The notes below the pieces were generated by a model. It saw only the letters and a program-made list of their open reading frames with translations, had not been told where the DNA came from and made no database searches. 64,000 nucleotides of DNA. It comes from CAYMZZ01 sp964395095. GTDB taxonomy: Bacteria > Bacteroidota > Bacteroidia > Chitinophagales > Chitinophagaceae. Each line of letters opens with the position of its first letter. Positions within the stretch are counted from its first letter, which is position 1. The position numbers were made by a program, and so were the translations under genes. Below, piece after piece: positions 53,183-62,256 of this stretch. Where the stretch lies: the NCBI GenBank assembly GCA_964395095.1, contig CAYMZZ010000007.1:1-64000 (forward strand). The letters run 5' to 3'.

Positions 53183-53465
53183 GCAGGCAGGTCTTCTGGC
53201 TTGAAATTTAAGGGCAACCTTCCCATCCGCCGGAGGCGGACAGTGGCTTTAGCCCATCAGAAACGAGAGTGAGTAATTTGATAATTTGAGAATTTGGGAA
53301 TTTGCTTTATTAATATCTTCTAATAAATTCTCAAATCTTCAAATTCACAAATTATCAAATTACTCCCTCTCGTTTCTGATTTCTTACAGCTACGGGGATA
53401 GCGCCGGTCTTGCACCGGACTTCCCTTTTAACCCCGGTATAACCCGGGGACCTGAGCCATGCAAA
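53183..53465 (-). promoter_or_regulatory. Cobalamin riboswitch with an inserted long hairpin
   Basis: On the minus strand: TTAAAAGGGAAGTCCGGTGC, AAGACCGGCGCTATCCCCGT, AGCTGTAAG, then GCCACTG, GGGAAGG and the B12 box CAAGCCAGAAGACCTGCC (complement of 53186-53203). These are the conserved blocks of the class. Between CTGTAAG and GCCACTG is a very long stem: 14 bp perfect (53256-53269 with 53367-53380) that continues through AATTTG-type repeats. It should lower expression of the receptor when cobalamin is plentiful. The leader to 53061 leaves about 120 bases for the expression platform. Confidence 0.9.
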
Positions 53466-53727
53466 TGTAGGCAATTGGCCTGTTCGTATTTTTTCGGTGG
53501 ATAAAATCTTAATCTATTGATATTCCATAGTTTTCAAGGATTACACGGTTTCTCCTCCTATTTGTTGTTGCACAAATCACTGTCGCCTCGCGAAAGCTCA
53601 CCATTTTTTACAACGAAATACCCGCTTGCCTTCATGAAACTTTACCTTTTGCTTTCAAATCTGCCGATTCTCTTCCAATTTTGTTTGTCGGCCCGGCTCC
53701 TGCCAAACCGGCCAAATCCAACTCCTC

Positions 53728-56310
53728 ATGAAAAAGCTTTTGTACCTGTGTATATGCTGCGTGCTACCGGCCATGCTGGTGGCGCAGTGCGGACCTGGTA
53801 CCAGCCAGTCTGAGCTCAACTGGGATCATATTGATTTTCTTCCCAGCAACAATACCCGCTACACCAGTTTTTACCCCAACGCAGCCTTTCCTTATTCCCA
53901 GAATTTCAGCATGGGTACCCGCAGGCTGAATATGACGATGGCCCCGCAGGCCAATATCACACTCAATGGCGAGAACACCACCAATGGCGCGCATGGCGGC
54001 AGCCCCGATGTAAGCGCTGGCGCCGATGTGGAATTTAATACAACGAGTAGCGCCGCCACCACTATCACATTCACCTTCGACGAAGAAGTGCAGAACCTGC
54101 GGTTTAGCCTGTTTGATCTCGACAATAGCCAGCGCGCCAGCATCACGGCCACCAATGCCGCCGCTGCGGCGCAGAATATTACCATGGCACTGGCCAATGG
54201 CACATCCGGCATTGTATTATCGGGCACCGCTACGAACCGCGTAGCGACAGCACCCGCTACCGGTTATGGCAACACCGATACCCGGGGAGCCATCAATATT
54301 ACGATTGCAGGTCCCGTTCTCCGGGTAGTGATAACCTTCAGCAATGCTACCGGCAATATCTGGCTTTCGGATATCGACGCCTGTGTAACTGGGTCTTTCC
54401 CCGATAATTATCGCGAGGTATCGCGTCCTTTCACCGGCCAGGCCCAGTATGTGCTTACAGTGGTAAACAACAATATTTACTACACGAACCCCGCGAACGG
54501 CCAGTCATTTTTTCTCTTCAACGAACCGGCCCATAATCGCCTCAACTCAATGGCCTATGATCCCTACAGGCGCCGGGTGTTTTATACATTTAGTTTGACG
54601 GGTGGCAGTAATCCCGTGAATGATAAGACGGTGCGCATGTACGATGTGGACAGCCGCACCATCTCTATCCTGATTCCGGATGTGAATGATTTTGGCATTC
54701 CTACTTATGAAAACGGGGTGGAGTCGGGTGCCGCCTGTTTCTATAATGGTTCCCTTTACCTCGGTATTGAAGGCTATACTGGTGAAAGCTATGCGGCCAG
54801 CCGAAAGTCAACCATCTGGCGTATCGACTTTGATGCCTCGGGCAATCCTATTGCGCCGGCCAGCCAGGTATGGGGTGTTTTGGCCGACAACGGAGTTGAT
54901 GCGCAAAATATTCACGACTGGAGCGATTTTGCGGTGGTGGATGGCCGGCTGATCGATTTTGACGGATCTGGTAGTGGCGACTACGACTATTATCATTTCG
55001 ATCTGATGACGGGTGTGCAAACGGAATATACCCCGGTGGGCGCGGTGCCCCGCCAGGTGTCTGTAGGCTGGGACGACAATATCTATAACGTTAATACCAC
55101 TATTGGACAATACAATGGCACGAATGGGACGGGTACGCAGTACACGAATTTCGCGCCTATCGGGCCAACCATACCCACCGGTAGTGGCGCCAGTTGGGGA
55201 GATGCAGCGGGACCTTACCGGCCTTTTCTTGACTTTGGGGATGCGCCGGCCAGCTATGATCCTGATCCCTTATCGCCCGCCTGCCATGATACGCTTACCC
55301 CCACCGTTTCGGGTACGCGGCGCAGGATGATCCTGGGTGCCAACGAAGACGTGGAATGGCTGAAGCGTGGCTTTACCACGGTGGAAGACAATTTTGAAGA
55401 CGGTCTTTCCTTTGTGCCGATACTATCACCGGCTACCGGTACTTATGTGGCAAGGGTTTCGGTTTTGAATAATTGCAATACCAATGCCACCCTGCTCGCC
55501 TGGCTCGATATGGATGGCAACGGCCTCTTTGATCCTTCTGAAGCCATCGCACCCATCACTGTTCCTTCTTCCGGTGCATCGCAGGACTATGATCTGGTTT
55601 GGCCCAGCGTGCCCAATATCCTGGTCAGCGGAACCTATACCTATCTGCGCATCCGCATCACCCGTGCCAGCTATGGTATGGATGCCAATGATGCCACCGG
55701 CTACTACGATATGGGCGAGGTGGAGGATTATCAGGTTGTTGTAGACAACATGCCATTAACTACGCGATTCCTATCCTTTGAAGTGGCCGTACTGTCCGAT
55801 GCGGCTATCGATCTGCAGTGGCAGGTGGAGGAAAGCCCCGAGGCCCGCGGCTACGAGCTGGAGCGCAGCCAGGATGGCCGTAGCTGGACAGCCATACATT
55901 TTATGGAGGCGGGCGGAGATCCAGGAACCAAAAACTATCAGTATATCGACCGCACGGCGGTTGCCGGAACTACCTGGTATCGGATACGTTTGAAGCAAAT
56001 AGCCGGACCGGATATCTATTCCGCGGAGCGCCGGGTCAATAAACCCGGATTGATCCGAACGCTGCGCCTGCTTCCGAATCCATCGCCAGGTTTATTCCAT
56101 ATTCAATTCAGTTCTGCCCGGTCGGGACAGCCTGTTCGCGTGCAGGTATTCAATGCCGCCGGAGCCCTGTACTATGACCGGCAACTCCTCTCACAAACCG
56201 GACAGCAATCCCTTCCCGTATCCGATGCCGCGCACTGGCCCGCCGGTGTTTATTGGGTGGTCTTGTATCAGAATGGAGAAAGGCTGCAGGAGAGGTTGCT
56301 GCATAGGTAA
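53728..56310 (+). CDS. Secreted GEVED-domain protein with type IX sorting signal
   Basis: The 860-aa protein has a signal peptide (MKKLLYLCICCVLPAMLVAQ). An N-terminal beta-rich region (about 25-230) and a propeller-like middle (about 235-490) come first. Then comes a GEVED-type region (DFGDAPASYDPDPL at about 508; LAWLDMDGNGLFDPSEAI; YDMGEVEDYQVVV at about 670). A fibronectin-like segment and the type A sorting domain follow (LLPNPSPGLFHIQFSS, ... PAGVYWVVL). It is probably secreted by the type IX system to the cell surface. The function is unknown. Confidence 0.85.
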   Translation: MKKLLYLCICCVLPAMLVAQCGPGTSQSELNWDHIDFLPSNNTRYTSFYPNAAFPYSQNFSMGTRRLNMTMAPQANITLNGENTTNGAHGGSPDVSAGADVEFNTTSSAATTITFTFDEEVQNLRFSLFDLDNSQRASITATNAAAAAQNITMALANGTSGIVLSGTATNRVATAPATGYGNTDTRGAINITIAGPVLRVVITFSNATGNIWLSDIDACVTGSFPDNYREVSRPFTGQAQYVLTVVNNNIYYTNPANGQSFFLFNEPAHNRLNSMAYDPYRRRVFYTFSLTGGSNPVNDKTVRMYDVDSRTISILIPDVNDFGIPTYENGVESGAACFYNGSLYLGIEGYTGESYAASRKSTIWRIDFDASGNPIAPASQVWGVLADNGVDAQNIHDWSDFAVVDGRLIDFDGSGSGDYDYYHFDLMTGVQTEYTPVGAVPRQVSVGWDDNIYNVNTTIGQYNGTNGTGTQYTNFAPIGPTIPTGSGASWGDAAGPYRPFLDFGDAPASYDPDPLSPACHDTLTPTVSGTRRRMILGANEDVEWLKRGFTTVEDNFEDGLSFVPILSPATGTYVARVSVLNNCNTNATLLAWLDMDGNGLFDPSEAIAPITVPSSGASQDYDLVWPSVPNILVSGTYTYLRIRITRASYGMDANDATGYYDMGEVEDYQVVVDNMPLTTRFLSFEVAVLSDAAIDLQWQVEESPEARGYELERSQDGRSWTAIHFMEAGGDPGTKNYQYIDRTAVAGTTWYRIRLKQIAGPDIYSAERRVNKPGLIRTLRLLPNPSPGLFHIQFSSARSGQPVRVQVFNAAGALYYDRQLLSQTGQQSLPVSDAAHWPAGVYWVVLYQNGERLQERLLHR

Positions 56311-56411
56311 TAAGGTTTTTGGATAGAACTTCCTTGATAAAAAAACTGAGTTTTTGGGTTTTTTCTGATTTAAGGTTTTGTGTAGAATCTGAATTTCGGG
56401 AAAAGAAATCG

Positions 56412-57284
56412 ATGAAAGCCAATGTTCACTCAACCATCAAGAATCTGCTAAATGAGAAGTTGCTTGAAATTGAAGGTTTGATGAATGCAGACCTTTTTTC
56501 ATACTATGGAGTATTGGTAGATGGACTTGAATCAGACATAGTTAGTCTTACTGAAGAGCTGTCAAGGGATGGAAAGAAAAGAGACAGGCTTGTAGTTATC
56601 CTGACCACCAGTGGAGGAAGCGCATTTGCGGTGGAGCGGTATGTGAATATTTTCAGGCATCATTACAGGGTGGTGGACTTTGTGGTTCCCGATTATGCCT
56701 ATAGTGCGGGTACAATCTTTTGCATGAGTGGCGACAATATCTATATGGATTATGCTTCCGTTTTGGGACCAATTGATCCCCAGGTTCAGAATAAGGATGG
56801 AAGATGGGTTGCAGCTTTGGGTTATCTTGATAAGGTAAATGAGGCAATTGAAAAATCCAGGAATGAACAATTAACTCAGGCGGAGTACTTGATGATAAAA
56901 GATCTGGAACTGTCTGAATTAAGAAGCTATGAGCAGGCCAAAGAATTAACGACTGATTTATTGATGGATTGGCTGGTTAATTACAAGTTTAAAAATTGGA
57001 GTGTTCATGGCACTAACGCAAAATTAATGGGTAAGCCAGTTACGATGGACGAGAAAATGCAACGTGCAAAAGAAATAGCAATGGCGCTAAGTGATCATAG
57101 CAGATGGAAGTCGCATGGTAGGCCAATCAATAGAATTGCCTTAAAACAAATGGGATTAAGAATCGAAGATTTATCAGGCAACAACCAGTTACACTTACTG
57201 ATCCGTGGCTATTATGAGCTTTTGTCTGACTTCGTAAAATCAAGTAATCTTCCTATTTTTGTACATACCCGAAAATTTATCTGA
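56412..57284 (+). CDS. SDH-family Clp-fold serine protease
   Basis: The frame opens at 56319, but Met at 56412 (MKANVHSTIKNLLNEKLLEI) begins the conserved part. The protein is about 290 aa. Clp/SppA-fold marks are VVILTTSGGSAFAVERYVNI, VVPDYAYSAGTIFCMSGD (probable nucleophile Ser in SAGT) and MDYASVLGPIDPQV. There is no signal peptide and no membrane helix. The family is also called serine dehydrogenase proteinase. A 70-aa gene follows two bases after the stop. Confidence 0.8.
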   Translation: MKANVHSTIKNLLNEKLLEIEGLMNADLFSYYGVLVDGLESDIVSLTEELSRDGKKRDRLVVILTTSGGSAFAVERYVNIFRHHYRVVDFVVPDYAYSAGTIFCMSGDNIYMDYASVLGPIDPQVQNKDGRWVAALGYLDKVNEAIEKSRNEQLTQAEYLMIKDLELSELRSYEQAKELTTDLLMDWLVNYKFKNWSVHGTNAKLMGKPVTMDEKMQRAKEIAMALSDHSRWKSHGRPINRIALKQMGLRIEDLSGNNQLHLLIRGYYELLSDFVKSSNLPIFVHTRKFI

Positions 57285-57286
57285 CT

Positions 57287-57499
57287 ATGCCAGCCCAAAA
57301 ACCATCAATTGTGGAAAATTGGCAGAAGCTTATTCAGGATCGAGAGCGCAAAAAGGCAAATTCACTGAATAATCTCTCCAGGGCCAATGATCTCTACAAT
57401 GAATTAATTGCTAAAGGCCTTCATGTCAGAAAAGGCAATAGATTGCGTGGGCTGGAAGATTATCATCTCCTGAATGTGAGGCCAAATCGTGAGTCGTGA
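57287..57499 (+). CDS. Small partner protein of the SDH protease
   Basis: The 70-aa basic, helical protein (MPAQKPSIVENWQKLIQDRE...) starts 2 bases after the protease stop, so the two are co-translated. No family is recognised. It may be a substrate adaptor, inhibitor or regulatory subunit. Confidence 0.6.
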   Translation: MPAQKPSIVENWQKLIQDRERKKANSLNNLSRANDLYNELIAKGLHVRKGNRLRGLEDYHLLNVRPNRES

Positions 57500-57612
57500 G
57501 GCTCGCCGCAGTCCGAAGAGGTGGGTCAATAAGTATAAGATTTCAGATCAACTACATAGCCGGGTAGTTCTTATATCGCAATTAACATTTTCCACGTATT
57601 ACGTAATACGTA

Positions 57613-57996
57613 CTACCTAATGCCTCCCTTCACCGCACATGCTTCAAGAGGATTACCATCCGGGTCCTGGAACTGAAAAAACCGGATGCTCTCATCTTCG
57701 ATGATTTCACCACATTCCACTCCATGGGCCATTAATGCATTTCTGGCTTCGTCTGCATCCGTAATGCGAAAGATGGGATAGCTGGCGCTTTCCTTTTGAG
57801 CTTTCTGTAAGGCATGGGTTTCCCAAAGCGTCAAACTGCAGGCACCGCCGGTTTCGAGGACCACCAGTTTGGCGGCTGCATCTTCCCAAACCGGGTTGAG
57901 CTGTAATTTATTGACATACCAATCCCTTGAAGCCTGAATGTTCTTGACGCGAATGATAATGGTATCAATGCCCTGGAAAATTTTTTGATTGCCCAT
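57613..57996 (-). CDS. VOC-family (glyoxalase-like) protein
   Basis: The 127-aa protein has the paired beta-alpha-beta-beta-beta pattern: GIDTIIIRVKNIQASRDWYV, LVVLETGGACSLTLWE, then PIFRITDADEARNALMAHGV and FFQFQDPDGNPLEAC. A metal-binding Glu is plausible in PLEAC. It may be a dioxygenase, glyoxalase or resistance protein; the substrate is unknown. Confidence 0.8.
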   Translation of the reverse strand: MGNQKIFQGIDTIIIRVKNIQASRDWYVNKLQLNPVWEDAAAKLVVLETGGACSLTLWETHALQKAQKESASYPIFRITDADEARNALMAHGVECGEIIEDESIRFFQFQDPDGNPLEACAVKGGIR

Positions 57997-58146
57997 GCGG
58001 AAGTTTAAAAATTGAGGATTTAGAGTTTAACCAATGAGCGAGCAAAATAGTGATTTCCGGGCAATCATTTTGAGAGTGCCATTCTGTAGCTTTTCCGTAG
58101 CGAGGGTTGCTTATACTTGGTCGCGCCCTTGCGAATGCGGAGACCA

Positions 58147-58314
58147 TTTACCGCAACGAGCGCAAAGAATCCGCAAAGATCGCGACGAGTTGTTGTGATC
58201 TTTAAATGGATTTGGGCGAGCGGAAAAATTGTAGCTAATGAATTGAACTAACATATCCGCACACACATCCTATCGTCGCGGTCTTTGCGAATTCGTGGCG
58301 TCCGTGGCGGTAAA
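58147..58314. repeat. Dispersed palindromic element, copy 2
   Basis: TTTACCGCAACGAGCGCAAA at the left is complementary to the right end (TTTGCGAATTCGTGGCG... GGCGGTAAA). The inner ATATCCGCACACACATCCTA matches copy 1 (21811-21988). The region 57997-58574 has no gene; beyond the element it holds CCCAACTCCC-rich DNA and ACTTACTACTTACAACTTAC near 58430. Confidence 0.65.
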
Positions 58315-58574
58315 GCTTTTTAGGTTGTCAACAGGTTGCCATCGCAAGAGCAAATTCCCGCAGATTTTCGTAGATACTATCATTGAATTACCTCATCTCC
58401 CAACTCCCAACCCCCAACTCCCAACTTCCTACTTACTACTTACAACTTACTACTTAAAACTTTTAACATTTCCTATTCTTTCTCTGGCAAAGCGCTTGCA
58501 CCTATAAAATTTATCCTTTGAAATTTCTTCCTCTCACTGGCTGCTTACCCATTGCTAAAATTTAAACTGGTTTT

Positions 58575-59330
58575 ATGTGGAAGTTGTGTAAGCCCTGCCT
58601 CGGCCTGCTGGCCTCTTTATTCCTTTCATCATCAATCACTCACGCGCAATTCAGTAATGTACCCCGTTGGCAGTTTGCACTGGGTGCGGGCCTGCTGGTG
58701 TACCAGGGCGACCTGAGTCCGGAGCAGTTGGGTGCCTATCAATCCCCACGCTTCTCTGTAAACCTTATGGCTGCCCGCCTGTTAAGCCCTTCATGGGCCC
58801 TACGCGGCAACCTGGTGGTTGGCGGCCTAAGGGCCAGCGATGCCAACTATGAGGATCCGGAATGGAGGAGGGAACGTCATTTTCAGTTTCGGTCGAGCGT
58901 AGTGGAACTGAGCATCACACCCGAATGGAATATACTGGGTCGCAACTACGATTCCAGGGGATTGGCACCCTATTTGTTTGCTGGGATAGGTTATAGCTTT
59001 CTGAATATACGTCGGGATTACAGCCAGTTCAACCCCGCGTATTTTGGTGACGGTTCTCCCATTCTCACCGGACTGGCAGAAGACGAAGCCGTGGATCCGC
59101 CAAGGGGATTATTCAGTGTGCCGGTTGGCCTGGGCTTGCGCTACCAGTTTTCCGATCGTTGGGGTGTGCAGGCAGAATCTACCTACCGCCTGGTGGATAC
59201 CGATTATCTCGATGGTTTCAGCAGGGCGGCCAATCCGGATAGAGGAGACAGCTATCACGGACATTCGATCAGCATCGTGTACCGGCTGGGTAAGAAGAAT
59301 ACACTCGACTGCCCGCCCGCTCTCAGATAA
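58575..59330 (+). CDS. DUF6089-type outer-membrane barrel protein
   Basis: The 251-aa protein has a signal peptide (MWKLCKPCLGLLASLFLSSS...HAQ). It shows the features of the family: LGAGLLVYQGDLSPEQLG, ALRGNLVVGGLRASDANYED, LAPYLFAGIGYSFLN, VPVGLGLRYQFSDRWGVQAE and a closing SIVYRLGKK. It is probably an eight-stranded barrel. The function is unknown. Confidence 0.78.
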   Translation: MWKLCKPCLGLLASLFLSSSITHAQFSNVPRWQFALGAGLLVYQGDLSPEQLGAYQSPRFSVNLMAARLLSPSWALRGNLVVGGLRASDANYEDPEWRRERHFQFRSSVVELSITPEWNILGRNYDSRGLAPYLFAGIGYSFLNIRRDYSQFNPAYFGDGSPILTGLAEDEAVDPPRGLFSVPVGLGLRYQFSDRWGVQAESTYRLVDTDYLDGFSRAANPDRGDSYHGHSISIVYRLGKKNTLDCPPALR

Positions 59331-59405
59331 GGATGATTAGCAAACAGGTTGTTGTTTTTTAAAACAATCGCCTTTTTTCGATTAGTAGCTTTTAATTGCA
59401 GCAAC

Positions 59406-60179
59406 ATGAACAATGTGGTTAAGGACAGGTTCTGCCCGGGATCTGAAAGATGCATTACGGATGCAGGTTGGTTCAAAACAACCAGTCTCTTCAATGCCGA
59501 CGGGTATATCAATCCCGAACGTGAAGCATTTGAATCGCTTTACCTCCTGAATGAGGAATGGCTGTCTGCCGGCCGGCACCTGGTATATGAGTCGGCTGAA
59601 AACGCTTATGTGTTGATCCTTCCCCTCTCAGGTCATATTAAGTACAGCGGATTGAGGCATCATGCCTGCACGCTGCAACCGGGTGATGTATTGCTGATAC
59701 CGGCCCCTGAATGGCATAGTTATACCATTTCAAATATTGGCGAAACGGATCCGGCCATTTATCTGCAAATGGGGATTCGCAGTTCCGACGATCTCAATAA
59801 TTTAAAACCTCAATTGCGCCATTCGCCCGTTTCGCATACCCATAGCCGCCTGTTACCGGTTTTTGATGATCGTGACCCCTATCCATTCCTGCTTGAAATG
59901 GGCCGGTACGCATCCGGTCTTCTTTGCCGGAAAGATTGGAAAGAGCCGGGTCAGCACGTTTTCGTTTACGTAATCCGCGGCGCAATGGAGATAGATGGGC
60001 AGCTACTGCATACCGGCGAGGCCCTGGGTCTGCGCAATACCGGTCAACTGCAGTGGGAAGTGCTCAGTGCCGACGCGCGCTTCCTGCTACTTAGCTTTAC
60101 CGCATCGCTCAAAAAACCGGATAGGAATCAGCGTGAATCGGCCACAGAAGGATGGAATGAAAAGGAAACACCGAGATAA
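59406..60179 (+). CDS. Bicupin (pirin-like) protein
   Basis: Met at 59406 (MNNVVKDRFCPGSERCITDA) is preferred over 59349 because the earlier residues are unlike the family. The protein is about 257 aa. It has two cupin halves: PLSGHIKYSGLRHHACTLQP, GDVLLIPAPEWHSYTISN, and later VFVYVIRGAMEIDGQLLHTG, EALGLRNTGQLQWEV. The residues expected for metal binding are only partly present. Its 3' end overlaps the convergent receptor gene by about 50 bases. Confidence 0.75.
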   Translation: MNNVVKDRFCPGSERCITDAGWFKTTSLFNADGYINPEREAFESLYLLNEEWLSAGRHLVYESAENAYVLILPLSGHIKYSGLRHHACTLQPGDVLLIPAPEWHSYTISNIGETDPAIYLQMGIRSSDDLNNLKPQLRHSPVSHTHSRLLPVFDDRDPYPFLLEMGRYASGLLCRKDWKEPGQHVFVYVIRGAMEIDGQLLHTGEALGLRNTGQLQWEVLSADARFLLLSFTASLKKPDRNQRESATEGWNEKETPR

Positions 60180-62215
60180 TAATTTCTTCCCGCCGCTGCG
60201 TTGTAGTAACGTCCGGCAGCGGCATTAATATCGTTACCCAGGCTGTATCGTTCATCCAGCAGGTTGTCGACCCCAACATAAAGGTTCCAGTTGTTTCGGC
60301 GATCCTTCTTCGATTTCCAGCCGAGGCGCCAGCCCAGGAGCTGGTAAGCGCCCGCTTTTGCGCTGTTCGCATCGTTCAAAAAAATGGAGGATGCGGCATA
60401 GTAAGTGACCTGGCTGTACCAACCCGCCCGCCCATTTAAGTCGGCCAGCAGCGAAAAGCTGCGTGCCGGAACCGATGGCACCCGATTGCCGGCGTAATCC
60501 TGGTTATCTTTTTCATATTCCCTGTAGCGGAAATGATTCAGCGTAAGGTCTGCCTGCAATACCAGGCTGCGCAGCCAATTGCTGCCGCGCAGCGCCCGTT
60601 GAAACCGGGCCTGTGCTTCCAATCCTTTCTGATGCACCCTGCCCGCATTCACAAAATAATCAGCACCACCTGCATCACGGGCCTGTACCAATGCCTTGTC
60701 AAGATTCAGAAAAAATGCGGTGGCTTCCAGTTGCAATTGGCGTTGCCATAAGTTATAGCGCACACTCAATTCATAGTTCCAGCCACGCTCGGCATCAAGA
60801 AAAGTACTGATTACTCCGGTAGAGGGCAACAACTCGGCGGTGGTTGGCGGCGAAAAGCCTCTTGCCACTGAGCTCAGCACATGCAACTCAGGCGCGAGCT
60901 TTTTCAGGATGGCCAGCCGGGGCGCCAGCTCATTCTGGTAGCGCCGGCTTTGCGTAAGCACCGGGCTATCAGACAAACGACGAAACAACACCCTCGAACG
61001 GTTGATGCTGGCACCTGCCGTAATGATCCAGCCCTTTGCCAATTCCAGGTCGGTTTGCAGAAAAGCGGTGAAGAGTTGATTACCCACATCATCATTTGTT
61101 TGCACGGGCCCGGGGTTGCCATTCACATTGTCGGTAACCAGCGTATTGAAATCACCTTGTTGAAATTCGGCGCCGGCCACCCATTGCCATTTCCAGCGCT
61201 GATAATTCTTTTCCCAGGTAAAGCTGCTGCGTCCTCCCCATTGCGGTTCAATCCTTCTTTCATAATTGCGAACAGCACTATTCTTTAGCATGCTATACGA
61301 GGCGTATAATACAGTCTGGTTACGCAACAATGGGCTGATCTGGTAATGGTGGCTAAAACCCGCGATCATATTTTGTTGCCGGATGGCTGCATCAATCTGT
61401 TCGGCGCCGGGAAAAGGGCCGGCAGCCGGACGGGCCGACCGCGGATCGGCTTCATACTCCGCCAGGGTTAATCCACCGGGTGTTTGGTAGTAAAGATTGG
61501 TATAAAGGATTGATGCGGTGAGTTGCTGCTTGTCGTTCAGGTGCAGCTTCGACGACCAACTGAAATTATCCCTCCGCATGGCCGATTGGCGCCGGTAACC
61601 ATCGGATTGATTATGCGCATAAGTTACGCGGTTGCTGTTTTGCTCCTTACCCCAAGTACCGGTCAGGAAAATATTGTGCAGATTGTAGGAGCCGGTCATG
61701 TACTCCAGGTCGATGCCGGGACTGCGATCATCGTGGCTATGCATCAGCAAGAGCCCTCCGGTACCCGCGCCATACAGGCTGGAAGCGGGACCTTTAAATA
61801 ATTCAATCTGCGAAAAATTATTCCAGGCAAACTGGTTGAAGTACGTATTGCCTCCCGCATCCGTGATGGGAATATCATTCCAGTACACTTTTATATTGCG
61901 CACACCAAAGGGGGAGCGAAGCGAACTGCCACGGATATTGATGCGGTAACTGCCGGGCGATCGTTCTTCCATGCGCACACCGGCGATAGAATTGAAACTA
62001 TGAACAAGTGAGGTCTTATTATTCCGATCGCTGTTGTCGGTTCCTATGATGCGAACAGGCGCCGTGCTGGTATTGGCCGGTCGGTACTGTTCAAAAGCAC
62101 GTATCCGGATTTCCTGCAACTCGCCAATGCTGTCTTTTTCCTGGGCTATTGTGCCAGTAGCCATCAATAGAAAAGCCAGTGGCATGAAGCATTTTTTTGG
62201 CTTTGGAATGCGCAT
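60128..62215 (-). CDS. TonB-dependent outer-membrane receptor
   Basis: The 695-aa protein has a signal peptide (MRIPKPKKCFMPLAFLLMAT...AQ). The plug has LQEIRIRAFEQYRPA, NSIAGVRMEERSPGSYRINI, RGSSLRSPFGVRNIKVYWND, IPITDAGG and IELFKGPASSLYGAGTGGLL. The barrel closes with YNAAAGRNYYLGVSFSFHP. Sequence character is nearer to FecA-like iron-siderophore receptors than to BtuB. No ligand genes are nearby. Confidence 0.88.
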   Translation of the reverse strand: MRIPKPKKCFMPLAFLLMATGTIAQEKDSIGELQEIRIRAFEQYRPANTSTAPVRIIGTDNSDRNNKTSLVHSFNSIAGVRMEERSPGSYRINIRGSSLRSPFGVRNIKVYWNDIPITDAGGNTYFNQFAWNNFSQIELFKGPASSLYGAGTGGLLLMHSHDDRSPGIDLEYMTGSYNLHNIFLTGTWGKEQNSNRVTYAHNQSDGYRRQSAMRRDNFSWSSKLHLNDKQQLTASILYTNLYYQTPGGLTLAEYEADPRSARPAAGPFPGAEQIDAAIRQQNMIAGFSHHYQISPLLRNQTVLYASYSMLKNSAVRNYERRIEPQWGGRSSFTWEKNYQRWKWQWVAGAEFQQGDFNTLVTDNVNGNPGPVQTNDDVGNQLFTAFLQTDLELAKGWIITAGASINRSRVLFRRLSDSPVLTQSRRYQNELAPRLAILKKLAPELHVLSSVARGFSPPTTAELLPSTGVISTFLDAERGWNYELSVRYNLWQRQLQLEATAFFLNLDKALVQARDAGGADYFVNAGRVHQKGLEAQARFQRALRGSNWLRSLVLQADLTLNHFRYREYEKDNQDYAGNRVPSVPARSFSLLADLNGRAGWYSQVTYYAASSIFLNDANSAKAGAYQLLGWRLGWKSKKDRRNNWNLYVGVDNLLDERYSLGNDINAAAGRYYNAAAGRNYYLGVSFSFHPSVADSR

Positions 62216-62256
62216 AGGCTAACGAAGTTAAATGCTTATTTCATTACCTTCATCGC

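Noticed and set aside
57965..58147. 60-codon minus-strand frame upstream of the VOC gene
   Set aside because: It overlaps the VOC start in another frame and extends into repeat DNA, with no motif.
61523..61801. Plus-strand frames within the second TonB receptor
   Set aside because: They are antisense shadows of a full-length receptor gene with signal peptide, plug and barrel.
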